Source: Pseudomonadota bacterium
Lineage (GTDB): Bacteria > Myxococcota > Bradymonadia > UBA4248
Assembly: GCA_017629415.1 (NCBI GenBank)
Contig: JAGBXG010000139.1
Location: 1 to 28,426 of the forward strand
Reading direction: 5' to 3'
Length of the DNA stretch: 28,426 bases
This document shows, one piece after another, positions 6,777 through 14,628 of this stretch. A program made the translations under genes and the position numbers. The notes beneath the pieces were generated by a model. It saw only the letters and a list, made by a program, of their open reading frames with translations, was not told the origin of the DNA and did not search any database. Each line of letters starts with the position of its first letter. The stretch's first letter is position 1.

Positions 6777-8204
6777 TTATTTTTCATCCGAAATGTCGAT
6801 ATTCTCATCAAAAATGTATTCGCCACTTCCCATATCGACATCATAAGCATCCATATCCTCAACAATATCGGGAATCTCCGGCATTTCACATGGCGCATGC
6901 AAAGCAAGAGGCTGGGTTGCAAACATTTCGTTTTCAGCCACTTCGGGGACATCGGCTTTGACATCCTTGGCCGAAAGCTCCTGAAAAAAGTTATTGTCAA
7001 TAAAGACAATCGGGAGTTCATTCGGCGTGACGCCAATACGTGCATCCAGCATAATAGGTGCAATTTGACGTGCGGAATAAGCGTAAATCGGATACTCCCG
7101 AGCCGTACACTCATTCAACGCATCTCGCGAGACATCCCCATTACTCATCAAAACACCGTGATCGTAGCCAAACTCACGAATGAGATCGCGAAACTGCAAA
7201 ACGTCCTCAGTTGTCACAAGCGGTGTATGTATAATTTTAATGATAACAGGAATATACGTCAAACCGCGAGCCTCTTCAGCACGGAAAATATGCGAGTTAT
7301 CACATTCACGGCACTGAGAAATCATGGTGTAGCTTAAATGCTTAAGGATGATCGTTGCCAGCTGTAACCATGCCTGCGAAGAAAGCTCTCGAAGTTTAAT
7401 AGACAAAGCATGAATGGAATAAATCCGCAGCTGTCTGGACATGTCATAAAGCTTGGATTCAAGCTTAAGAATATGTCTGGCCAGGAAATTTTCCGTCAGT
7501 GTCCACATATCCGGCGGAATATGCATAAAAACTGCACGTTTCCCTCTGGAAACGCGCAAAGCATTATCTGCGCGCATCGCCAGAACTACAGATTGCTCAT
7601 AAACGGCATTTCCCATCTTCTGTGACATGGCAGATGCAATGAGCGCACTTCGCATGGGTGTGGGATCATTGCGCAGCGTTTTCACAATCGCAGCACAGAG
7701 ATTGTAGTGCTCATTATGCTGTGCATTGAGATTCTGACGCACTTCTTCAAACTGCGTCTTTTCAGCAAGTTCTGTATCCCAATCGATATCTTGTTTGTCA
7801 TCCTCAGAGGTGAAGGCAGATTCAAACTTAAGCTGTACTGCTTTTCGGAACTGAATATCGTCATTTTCAAGCAACGGAATCGATTCAGCCTCATCGAGAA
7901 GACCAATGTTGACACAAGGAAAATCAACACTTGCAACCGACTGCGGAAGTGTCGGCTCATCTGTTCTGGCAAGAATTTCCTCTGACCATCCCCGAAGAGC
8001 AAAATCTCCGTTATCGAGACGAATAAGGGCACCGGTATCACATCGCTGTACAGCACGTATTAAGCAGGAAGCCATAACGAGTTCTGGTGTCCTACCCACG
8101 TGCCCAAGCAGCTGCCTACTGATGGCAAACTGCGTGATAGCTTTGTAATCCAGCGGCCTTTGAACAGTGCGCAATACTTCAATGGCAGCTTCGAAAAATG
8201 TCAT
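6777..8204 (-). CDS. HARE-HTH protein with a degenerate Mrr-like nuclease-fold domain
   Basis: The start is ATG 8204, preceded by GCGGAGAG; the frame stays open further upstream to 8294 but without a ribosome site. The protein is 475 aa. Residues 1-75 (MTFFEAAIEVLRTVQRPLDY to DNGDFALRGW) match the HARE-HTH winged helix, a module known from chromatin and restriction-type proteins. Residues about 168-235 look like a second winged helix. Residues about 270-402 resemble the Mrr_cat restriction-endonuclease fold, most clearly in IREFGYDHGVLMSNGDVSRDAL and IAPIMLDARIGV. The acidic catalytic residues are not evident, and the expected Q-x-K is VIIK (320-323), so it may bind rather than cut DNA. The last 55 residues are acidic. 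It stands upstream of clpX, separated by repeats. The domain calls are family knowledge; the function is inferred. Confidence 0.7.
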   Translation of the reverse strand: MTFFEAAIEVLRTVQRPLDYKAITQFAISRQLLGHVGRTPELVMASCLIRAVQRCDTGALIRLDNGDFALRGWSEEILARTDEPTLPQSVASVDFPCVNIGLLDEAESIPLLENDDIQFRKAVQLKFESAFTSEDDKQDIDWDTELAEKTQFEEVRQNLNAQHNEHYNLCAAIVKTLRNDPTPMRSALIASAMSQKMGNAVYEQSVVLAMRADNALRVSRGKRAVFMHIPPDMWTLTENFLARHILKLESKLYDMSRQLRIYSIHALSIKLRELSSQAWLQLATIILKHLSYTMISQCRECDNSHIFRAEEARGLTYIPVIIKIIHTPLVTTEDVLQFRDLIREFGYDHGVLMSNGDVSRDALNECTAREYPIYAYSARQIAPIMLDARIGVTPNELPIVFIDNNFFQELSAKDVKADVPEVAENEMFATQPLALHAPCEMPEIPDIVEDMDAYDVDMGSGEYIFDENIDISDEK

Positions 8205-8999
8205 GACAAACTCTCCGCAAGACAAGCACCTTGATTTCGGGAGTGTCACAGGTTGATTCAGGGACAATAATGGCCGCGTCATTTTAAGCGTCACATATGC
8301 CCATTTGTCATTTCATATCAATAGATCAGAATCTGGATGTTTGCCTCATAAGGAATGAAGTATTGCTTCGCAGAAAACGGTTAAACTTAAACCGTGTGAA
8401 TGAAATTGAAATCAATCTGAAACTCTCTCGAATTCCCCGATTCACGGGTGCACCATAATGCAAAGGACGCTGCCTTGAACTCGGGCGCGATGCGCCAAAA
8501 ATCTGATAAACCGCTCGCTGGCGATCAAAAACCTGCCGAATATTATACGGAAAACCTAAATTTGTATCAAGAATAATACAGTATATCTCCTTGATTTCTC
8601 GGTATTTTTTGAATTTATCTATGCACATTGCCATGACAAAATACAAAATCCCCAAACGGCTCAAACGCATTCTCATGCCATTCAAATTTCATCAAACATA
8701 ACCAAAATAACTGGCATACTTTTGGCAACATATATTCCACAAATCTCTATAATTTCGCATTTTCAAAATTATGCAATTTGCATAATTAAATTATGCAAAT
8801 TAATTATTCAAATAATACCAAACCCTCTCACAACAACAACATATCAGCATAACTCATTGAATTTATTGATTAATAATCAAACTTTTCAATCTGGCACATT
8901 CATTTCAAATCGGATAAACCGCCGGAACAAGGCGCGGCATACACTCCCATTATGCAGCATCCCGGTCGATTGTGATTTCTTAAGTTTGAGAGGTTTCCC
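8205..8999. other. AT-rich divergent intergenic region
   Basis: This 795-bp gap separates the minus-strand HARE-HTH gene from the plus-strand sigma-factor genes. I see no convincing gene in it. On the minus side, TTGATA followed by a TATGTG-like hexamer could serve the HARE-HTH gene. On the plus side, GGAAC at 8924-8928, 71 bp before the first sigma start, resembles an ECF-type -35 and could mark autoregulation, but no clear -10 follows. The stretch from about 8700 to 8880 is strikingly A/T-rich and contains the palindrome listed separately. Confidence 0.5.
8767..8798. promoter_or_regulatory. Operator-like palindrome with an extra half-site
   Basis: AATTATGCAA at 8767-8776 and its exact reverse complement TTGCATAATT at 8778-8787 form a 10-bp-arm palindrome around one T. 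A third copy of AATTATGCAA follows at 8789-8798. It lies about 200 bp upstream of the first ECF sigma gene. The arrangement, a full site plus an adjacent half-site, suggests a binding site for a dimeric regulator. The binding protein is unknown. Confidence 0.5.
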
Positions 9000-9551
9000 A
9001 TGACATCGTCATTTGAATTATTCCAAGCCGAAGCTCTTAGCCATAAGGCTGCTTTAATGACTCATGCGCTGCGTCTGACGCGTAACGAACGTGATGCCGA
9101 GGACCTCATGCAGGATACATTGATTCGCGCGTTTAAACATTTTGATAAATTTGAACAAGGAACGAACTGCAAAGCATGGTTATGCCGCATCATGACAAAT
9201 GAATTCATCAGTCAGTATCGTCATTCCCATCGTGAACGCATGTGCGTAGATCGCCAGGAAGAATTGGACGAGAATCGCGCGGATATGTCAGATATGTATT
9301 ACGACGATGCACAATATTGTGAACACAGCGAAGATTTCAGCGATGAAGTGTCAAGCGCGCTAAAAAATGTACCTGAAGATTTTAGGGCAATTGTGATTAT
9401 GGCCGATCTGCAGGAACAATCATACAAAGAAATTGCCGATCAGCTTTCCATTCCCATTGGAACAGTGATGAGCCGTCTTTTCAGAGGCCGTCAGATTCTT
9501 CGCAAAAAACTTCATGACTATGCAGCCAGCTTAGGCATTATTCGCATTTAA
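9000..9551 (+). CDS. ECF-type RNA polymerase sigma factor (first of a pair)
   Basis: The protein is 183 aa, a normal ECF size. Region 2 is LRLTRNERDAEDLMQDTLIRAFKHFDKFEQGTNCKAWLCRIMTN, including the DAEDLMQDT core-binding helix. Region 4 is ALKNVPEDFRAIVIMADLQEQSYKEIADQLSIPIGTVMSRLFRGRQILRKKL, including the helix-turn-helix that reads the -35 element. An acidic linker with several Met, Tyr and Asp residues lies between them. ATG 9000 has GAGAGG at 8988-8993. No anti-sigma gene lies next to it; the next gene is a paralogous sigma factor. The signal it answers to cannot be told from the sequence. Confidence 0.93.
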   Translation: MTSSFELFQAEALSHKAALMTHALRLTRNERDAEDLMQDTLIRAFKHFDKFEQGTNCKAWLCRIMTNEFISQYRHSHRERMCVDRQEELDENRADMSDMYYDDAQYCEHSEDFSDEVSSALKNVPEDFRAIVIMADLQEQSYKEIADQLSIPIGTVMSRLFRGRQILRKKLHDYAASLGIIRI

Positions 9552-9590
9552 TCTATCATCCGGTTCCCGGCGGATGTTGAATAGGCACGC

Positions 9591-9626
9591 CAGTCTGGCA
9601 CCTGTCTGCGAAACACAGCCAGACTG
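9591..9626 (+). other. Stem-loop between the two sigma genes
   Basis: CAGTCTGGC (9591-9599) pairs perfectly with GCCAGACTG (9618-9626) around an 18-base loop. No T run follows, so it is not a typical terminator. A smaller pair, CATCCG and CGGATG, lies just upstream after the first sigma stop codon. They may be an attenuator or RNA-stability element that sets different expression of the two sigma genes. Nothing else was recognised in the 213-bp gap. Confidence 0.4.
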
Positions 9627-9764
9627 ACGCGGTTTGAGCGGCCGTATAAGCCGGTCATTGCTTTAAACCTATCATGCCAACATATTATTCCTTTTTTTAT
9701 GCGGTCAATCCATTTTTATGGTCCGCCTCACTTTCTTTCGATTTTCCTCAAAGAGGATTGAAAT

Positions 9765-10340
9765 ATGAACGCACTCACTCATTCCCAGTTTGAACAGGAA
9801 GCGCTGCCACACATGCCGGCGCTGTATGGCATGGCCCTCAAATATACGCACAATGAATCCGAAGCCGAAGACTTGGTCCAGGATTCCATGATCAAAGCAT
9901 ACAATAATTTTGATTCTTATGTCGAAGGCACCAATTGTCGTGCATGGCTTTTCAGAATTATGACCAATACATTCATTAACAAATATCGCCGCAAACGCCG
10001 TGAACGTGCTTATTTGGATAGCGTGGTCCAAGAGAATACCAACAGCGATATCCTTATCGCAAACGCACCGGAACAAGATCTTGAGGAATCCGAATCAGAT
10101 GGCACACGCGGATGTTTTTATGCTTTCTCGGATGAAATTGTCCGAGCATTTAACAGCGTTTCTTCTGAATTCAAATCCATTGTAATGATGGCTGACTTAC
10201 AAGATCTGTCCTACAAAGAAATTGCCGAAAAACTCGATATTCCCATCGGAACCGTGATGAGCCGATTGTTCCGAGGTCGACAAATGCTAAAGAAAAACCT
10301 GACAGAATATGCCATAGCTTCGGGATATCACGTCAAATAA
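9765..10340 (+). CDS. ECF-type RNA polymerase sigma factor (second of a pair)
   Basis: The protein is 191 aa and clearly paralogous to the preceding sigma factor. Region 2 has HNESEAEDLVQDSMIKAYNNFDSYVEGTNCRAWLFRIMTN. Region 4 has VSSEFKSIVMMADLQDLSYKEIAEKLDIPIGTVMSRLFRGRQMLKKNL, nearly the same as the first sigma in the recognition helix (IPIGTVMSRLFRGRQ). The central linker is longer and different in sequence. ATG 9765 is preceded by GAGGAT. It is followed by a strong terminator. The similar recognition helices suggest overlapping promoter sets, and the divergent linkers may serve different controls. Confidence 0.93.
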   Translation: MNALTHSQFEQEALPHMPALYGMALKYTHNESEAEDLVQDSMIKAYNNFDSYVEGTNCRAWLFRIMTNTFINKYRRKRRERAYLDSVVQENTNSDILIANAPEQDLEESESDGTRGCFYAFSDEIVRAFNSVSSEFKSIVMMADLQDLSYKEIAEKLDIPIGTVMSRLFRGRQMLKKNLTEYAIASGYHVK

Positions 10341-10356
10341 GCTGAATATATCCCCC

Positions 10357-10400
10357 AAAAGCCTGAAACGTCTTCCGGGATGGACGTTTCAGGCTTTTTT
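10357..10400 (+). terminator. Strong intrinsic terminator of the sigma-factor pair
   Basis: A perfect stem of 16 pairs (10357-10372 with 10383-10398) around a 10-base loop contains AAGCCTGAAACGTC. It ends in a run of T through 10400. It lies 17 bp after the second sigma stop codon. Confidence 0.92.
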
Positions 10401-10544
10401 TATAACTCCTGAATAGCCAGAATATACCCCAAATTACATACCACTTATGAATCAACACATGACAGATACGCTCAATACAGATACGCTCAATGGGATACCA
10501 CCGATCCCGGCTCATTCATAAAAACGTCAAATCCATTGCAGGTT

Positions 10545-10588
10545 CCAAGGGGCTCAACCCCTTGGCGAGGTTGGGGGCGGAGCCCCAA
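10545..10588. repeat. Two G/C-run hairpins between convergent genes
   Basis: CCAAGGGG (10545-10552) pairs with CCCCTTGG (10558-10565), and a second hairpin runs from TTGGGG to CCCCAA (10571-10588). They lie between the end of the second sigma gene and the end of holA. The motif AAAGAACTTTGC follows the second hairpin and recurs near another G/C-run hairpin after hydG (complement of 18381-18392). The TAT/ATA bulge of the main repeat family is absent here. Confidence 0.6.
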
Positions 10589-10610
10589 AAGAACTTTGCA
10601 TATACCATAG

Positions 10611-11633
10611 TTATGAAACAGGCGGTTTCATCAATGTTAAAAGCAGCTGAGACAAAACAATCGACGAAGGCACAGGCTTGGATTTCAAACTGCGGTCAGT
10701 TTCAAAAACATCGGCATGAAATTTATAAAGCTCTGCCATCGAATAATGATTGGCCGCTTCCAAATACTCGCGCATGGCATAAGGATTGATGCCTGCTTGT
10801 TGGGCAATATCATTGTCAGAAAGCTTTTGTTGTTTGCCAAGTTTGACCTGAAGCATCATGCGCGCATGTCTTGCCAACATGCCGTTAATCACAACAGGTT
10901 CTTGCTTTTGATAAAGCAGAGCTCTTAATGCTTCCAATGCAAGCGGAATATTGCGCTTTGTAATTGCCTTTGTCAGCTCAAAAATACTGCGTTCTCGTGT
11001 ATCAATGACGTGTTCTTCAATAATTTCAGGCGTAATCAGCTGATCTTGAGATATGACCAGCTCAAGTTTTTCTAAAGCACGTTCAATAAGAGCACGGTTA
11101 GGACCGATACAATTGGCCAAAGCATCGGCAGCAAATGTATCAAACTTCAGATTTCGACTTGCCGCTGCTGATGCCACATATTCGCTGACATTACGTTCTT
11201 CAAGAACAGGACAATTCACTGCATAAACAGCTTTTTTAATTTCTGTCCAAGATTTGCGGCGTGCGTCTATTTTGGCTGCAATCAAAACCAAATGAGCACG
11301 CGCTGGCTTTTTGACATAATCCACAATCTTTTGAAGATCAGTCTCATTGAGCTTGTCCACATCGCGGTAAACAACAACTTTGGGACCACCAAACATCGAT
11401 ACTGTGCGCACAGCATCTATCGGCTTGGAAACTTCAACTTCTCCGGCACGATAAACTTCCCAACTCAAAGGAGCTACGGCTTTACCTTTGAAACGCTTGG
11501 CCGAAACAGCATCAACGAGTTTGTCCACAACAAAGCTGTCTTCACCATAAAATAAATAAACGCGCTCAAGCGGATCGCTTCCCGTTAAATGGCGAAATGC
11601 CTGCAAAGATTCATCAGCTGTTTTTTTAGCCAT
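10611..11633 (-). CDS. holA: DNA polymerase III delta subunit HolA
   Basis: HolA is the clamp-loader subunit that opens the sliding clamp. The protein is 340 aa, normal for the family. The N-terminal AAA+-like domain begins VYLFYGEDSFVVDKLVDAV and continues with VRTVSMFGGPKVVVYRDVDKL. The C-terminal collar domain includes RSIFELTKAITKRNIPLALEALRALLYQKQEPVVINGMLARHARMMLQVK and KSKPVPSSIVLSQLLLTL. As is usual for delta, no Walker A motif is present. It follows recA on the same strand after 125 bp with a terminator between, so it should have its own promoter. Only a weak ribosome site precedes ATG 11633. Confidence 0.93.
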   Translation of the reverse strand: MAKKTADESLQAFRHLTGSDPLERVYLFYGEDSFVVDKLVDAVSAKRFKGKAVAPLSWEVYRAGEVEVSKPIDAVRTVSMFGGPKVVVYRDVDKLNETDLQKIVDYVKKPARAHLVLIAAKIDARRKSWTEIKKAVYAVNCPVLEERNVSEYVASAAASRNLKFDTFAADALANCIGPNRALIERALEKLELVISQDQLITPEIIEEHVIDTRERSIFELTKAITKRNIPLALEALRALLYQKQEPVVINGMLARHARMMLQVKLGKQQKLSDNDIAQQAGINPYAMREYLEAANHYSMAELYKFHADVFETDRSLKSKPVPSSIVLSQLLLTLMKPPVS

Positions 11634-11686
11634 GACACGAGCTGCCTGAAAATAAAGTCCAAAATACTTGATGCGGAATTTTTTTG

Positions 11687-11728
11687 AAAAAAAATCCCAT
11701 GAGACAAACTCACAGCATGCCTCATGGG
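11687..11728 (-). terminator. Intrinsic terminator of recA
   Basis: CCCATGAG (11696-11703) pairs with CTCATGGG (11721-11728). On the minus strand the stem is followed by a T and then a run of eight Ts interrupted only at its edge (A run about 11687-11694 on the plus strand). It begins about 30 bp after the recA stop codon and separates recA from holA. Confidence 0.85.
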
Positions 11729-11758
11729 TTCAAGAATTGTAAAGCCAAATCCGCCGAT

Positions 11759-12838
11759 CTAGGCCTCAGAATCAGCATCCTCATCCGTTTCAGGACTGCC
11801 CATCAACACTTGGTCAATAATGGGAAGATCCTTGGCTTCACGAATGCGATTTTCAATGCTCATCATGATATCGGGATTGTCCATTAAAAATTCTTTGCAA
11901 GCTTCGCGACCATTACCAAGACGTTCGCCTTCATAAGAATACCATGCACCCGATTTGTCTACGATATTGAGAGCTGCACCTAAATCGAGCACATCGCCGG
12001 CACGGTTGATACCTTGACCGTAAATAATATCAACTTCAACTTCACGGAATGGAGGCGCAAGTTTATTTTTGACTACCTTGATGCGCGTACGCTGACCCAC
12101 AACATCTGTGCTGTTCTTGATCTGGCTGACTTTGCGAACATCAAGACGAACAGAAGAATAAAACTTCAAAGCATTACCGCCGGATGTCGTTTCAGGATTC
12201 CCAAACATCACACCGACTTTAGTACGCAGCTGATTGATAAAAATAAGTGCCGTTTTACCCTTCGACGCAGATGCCGTCAGCTTGCGAAGTGCCTGACTCA
12301 TTAAACGTGCCTGAAGACCTACATGGGCATCCCCCATATCACCATCAAGCTCTGCACGAGGCACAAGCGCCGCTACCGAGTCAATAACAATCAAATCCAC
12401 ATTGTTTGAACGCACAAGCATATCAACAATTTCAAGGGCCTGCTCCGCAAAATCCGGCTGACAAATCAACAGATTGTTCACATCAACACCCAAACGACGC
12501 GCGTACTTGATATCCAGCGCATGCTCGGCATCAATAAATGCAACAACACCACCAGAACGCTGGCTTTCTGCCACCGCATGAAGCGCAACTGTCGTCTTGC
12601 CACTCATCTCAGGTCCGTAAACTTCAATCACACGACCACGCGGAAGACCACCAATGCCTAAAGCAATGTCCAAAGCAATCGATCCACTCGGAATCGTCTG
12701 AATCGGCTCTTGTTCAGTTGAACCAAGACGCATGATTGAACCTTTGCCAAACTGCTTCTCAATCGCACTGATCGCTTGCTCAATCGCTTTATCCTTCGAA
12801 CTCATATCCTTCTCTTTTAACTCTTTCTCTTTTGCCAT
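11759..12838 (-). CDS. recA: Recombinase RecA
   Basis: RecA forms filaments on single-stranded DNA, drives strand exchange and triggers LexA cleavage. The protein is 359 aa. Walker A is GPEMSGKT (75-82), with Met where Ser is usual. Also visible are the FIDAEHALD segment, Walker [16 protein letters not shown], loop L1 [49 protein letters not shown] with loop L2, and an acidic C-terminal tail ([10 protein letters not shown]). ATG 12838 has AAGGAAGG seven bases upstream. A second in-frame ATG at 12805 also follows AGAAGG, so a 348-aa form is possible. A candidate damage-inducible promoter lies upstream and a terminator follows. Confidence 0.98.
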   Translation of the reverse strand: MAKEKELKEKDMSSKDKAIEQAISAIEKQFGKGSIMRLGSTEQEPIQTIPSGSIALDIALGIGGLPRGRVIEVYGPEMSGKTTVALHAVAESQRSGGVVAFIDAEHALDIKYARRLGVDVNNLLICQPDFAEQALEIVDMLVRSNNVDLIVIDSVAALVPRAELDGDMGDAHVGLQARLMSQALRKLTASASKGKTALIFINQLRTKVGVMFGNPETTSGGNALKFYSSVRLDVRKVSQIKNSTDVVGQRTRIKVVKNKLAPPFREVEVDIIYGQGINRAGDVLDLGAALNIVDKSGAWYSYEGERLGNGREACKEFLMDNPDIMMSIENRIREAKDLPIIDQVLMGSPETDEDADSEA

Positions 12839-12867
12839 TTTGAACCTTCCTTTAACAAAGGGGGACG

Positions 12868-12893
12868 AAACATCATCAACTAGAATGATGTTT
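12868..12893 (-). promoter_or_regulatory. Inverted repeat in the recA leader
   Basis: AAACATCAT (12868-12876) and ATGATGTTT (12885-12893) are a perfect 9-bp inverted repeat with an 8-bp spacer. It overlaps the proposed -10 and early leader of recA. It could be an operator half covering the start site or an RNA hairpin in the leader. Confidence 0.45.
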
Positions 12894-12917
12894 ACTGAAC
12901 GTTTGAACGCAAGTCAA
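12889..12917 (-). promoter_or_regulatory. Candidate recA promoter with SOS-like operator
   Basis: On the minus strand TTGACT (12917-12912) is a near-consensus -35. A 17-bp spacer leads to TAAACA (12894-12889), a weaker -10. The spacer holds the direct repeat GTTC-AAAC-GTTC (12908-12897), placed where a repressor would block polymerase. The sequence contains GTTCAG/CTGAAC, which resembles the half-site I recall for myxobacterial LexA boxes, but it is not a full match. Regulation by LexA is inferred. Confidence 0.45.
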
Positions 12918-13047
12918 TAGATTTTCAAAAATACGACAATCACATCTGCAAGAGCATCTTGCCTATCTCTAAAATGGGACAATTTTTTAAAAAAAGTGCA
13001 AAAAATCTGCATACCCTGCTTTTTTTTAAAACATCCATTCAAAATTT

Positions 13048-13527
13048 CTATTGCGATGCCTTTTCAGCCTTATTCTTCAGCCCAGTAAACTCGGGATTCA
13101 TATATTTCAACACATCATAAATCTGAAATTTCGTCAGCCGGTTTCGAAATGCCGGCATCTCATTAAGACCATACAAAATAATGTAGTAATCACTCTCAGA
13201 ATCTAAAGGCGTGACACGGTTTTCAATGATATCCGGCGCTTTTTGAATACTGCCGTGACAAGGCTCACAGTAACGCCGATACACTTGCTTGCCAACATAT
13301 GCATTGGGATTCGGCTCACGTTCACGATACTGCGCATCCATCACAGCCAATGCCCCCAAACGTGCACCTGCCGTCATCGCCTGAGTAACACGAGCCATGT
13401 AACGTGAATGCGCCCTCATATCGGTTTCCATCTGCCTCCCCGAACAACCGCAAACAGCAGCCAGCAGCACCAAAACCAAATATGGCACAAACCATGATAA
13501 GGAACCAGAAAACCGATAAAACATCAT
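13048..13527 (-). CDS. Cytochrome c family lipoprotein
   Basis: From ATG 13527 the protein is 159 aa. A hydrophobic N-terminal segment (about 9-27) ends in AAVCGCSG, a likely lipobox with C28 lipidated, placing the protein in a membrane facing the periplasm. A single haem-binding motif CEPCH is at 87-91, and M124 in NEMPAF is a good candidate for the second iron ligand. FQIYDVLKYM is the usual C-terminal helix of small monohaem class I cytochromes. The redox partner is unknown. It follows the YicC-family gene after 58 bp on the same strand. A TTG at 13542 is an alternative start, and no strong ribosome site is seen. Confidence 0.85.
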   Translation of the reverse strand: MMFYRFSGSLSWFVPYLVLVLLAAVCGCSGRQMETDMRAHSRYMARVTQAMTAGARLGALAVMDAQYREREPNPNAYVGKQVYRRYCEPCHGSIQKAPDIIENRVTPLDSESDYYIILYGLNEMPAFRNRLTKFQIYDVLKYMNPEFTGLKNKAEKASQ

Positions 13528-13585
13528 GACTGATAAATCCAAATATGAGACTCACAAACGCAAAATGCAGCATCCCTGCACAAAT

Positions 13586-14473
13586 CTACTGAATATTTGC
13601 CGCCTGTTCGCGAATAGATTCCAGTTTGGTACGAATATCAATCGTATGACGTGTCAAAATCGTATCACGGCTCTTGGAAGCCATCGTCGTCGCCTCGCGG
13701 TTCAATTCCTGAAGATAAAAATCTATCTTTTTCCCGATACATGAAAGCGGATCAGCAGGCGTATGCACGAGGATACGCAACGCAGAAAGATGCGTTGCAA
13801 TACGCGTCAGCTCTTCAGTAATATCAATCTTGTCGGCCAAAAGCGCCACTTCCATCGCCACGCGCTGAGCATCCACCACAATGCGCGGTTCCGATTTCAA
13901 AGCGTTGAGACGTTCTATCAGCTGCTCGCGATACTCAGTCAAACGTTCCGGCGCACGCTCAAGTGCAGCCTGCCGGCTTGTATCAATCTCATCCAGAGCA
14001 TTCAACATGTAGGCTTCAAGCGATTTGCCTTCCACACGACGCGCACGGCTCAAAACTTCAAGAGCACTGCGTGCCGTTTCAAGAACACCTTCATAAAAAC
14101 TGTCACTCATCGTCGGCGATTGTTCAAATTCCCAAACATCACGTTGAGCCAGGCAAAATTCGAGACATTTGTTGCGTGACCATGCATCGCCAAAAATCGA
14201 ATTCAATGCAGCGACTCGCGCTTCAAGCAACGCAGAATTCAGCCCTGCGCGCGCTTTTTTTTCATCACCAATAATAACGGTCAAATCTACGCGCCCACGC
14301 GCAACAAACTGCCGAATCAAACGCTGAAAAAGAAGCTCCATTTGGCCGGGCATTTTCGGCATGTTAATATGAATATCCAAGCCACGATGGTTCAGTGTTT
14401 TGACCTGAACCTCGACATCAGTGCCATCAATATGGCTTTTGGCCGAACCAAAACCTGTCATGCTGTATGCCAT
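13586..14473 (-). CDS. YicC/YloC-family endoribonuclease
   Basis: The protein is 295 aa, the family length. The N-terminal signature MAYSMTGFGSA is followed by VEVQVKTLNHRGLDIHINMP and the FVARGRVDL segment. The C-terminal signature runs DKIDITEELTRIATHLSAL, then GKKIDFYLQELNREATTMASKS and ESIREQAANIQ. Members such as E. coli YicC are endoribonucleases; the target RNA here is unknown. In many genomes the family gene is followed by gmk and rpoZ. Here rpoZ is about 10 kb away on the other strand and no gmk is seen. A hairpin with flanking A/T runs precedes the gene. Confidence 0.92.
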   Translation of the reverse strand: MAYSMTGFGSAKSHIDGTDVEVQVKTLNHRGLDIHINMPKMPGQMELLFQRLIRQFVARGRVDLTVIIGDEKKARAGLNSALLEARVAALNSIFGDAWSRNKCLEFCLAQRDVWEFEQSPTMSDSFYEGVLETARSALEVLSRARRVEGKSLEAYMLNALDEIDTSRQAALERAPERLTEYREQLIERLNALKSEPRIVVDAQRVAMEVALLADKIDITEELTRIATHLSALRILVHTPADPLSCIGKKIDFYLQELNREATTMASKSRDTILTRHTIDIRTKLESIREQAANIQ

Positions 14474-14507
14474 AGATTTATTACATCCTTGTTTGGGAGA
14501 ATATGCG

Positions 14508-14532
14508 AAAACCTCCCGAGGGAGGTTTTTTT
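14508..14532. terminator. Bidirectional terminator-like hairpin upstream of the YicC-family gene
   Basis: AAAACCTCCC (14508-14517) pairs with GGGAGGTTTT (14520-14529) around a 2-base centre, with T residues to 14532. The plus side has seven Ts. The minus side has TTTT within the stem, enough for a weak stop to minus-strand readthrough from the TPR gene. No plus-strand gene ends nearby, so it most likely insulates the YicC-family gene from the genes upstream of it. Confidence 0.65.
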
Positions 14533-14628
14533 GAATAAAAGATATTGTTACATTAAAATTGTGTAACCAAAATCGAAAATCTCAAGAAGTATATGTTTAA
14601 ACTTCAGAGCTTATGTCAGCTGTTACAA

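Noticed and set aside
8425..8456. Possible tRNA 3' end (ACGGGTGCACCA)
   Set aside because: No T-loop sequence, anticodon arm or acceptor partner can be folded upstream.
8326..8685. 119-residue open frame on the minus strand in the large intergenic gap
   Set aside because: There is no good ribosome site, no domain, and a composition rich in Arg, Ser and Phe that looks random; it lies in an AT-rich regulatory region.
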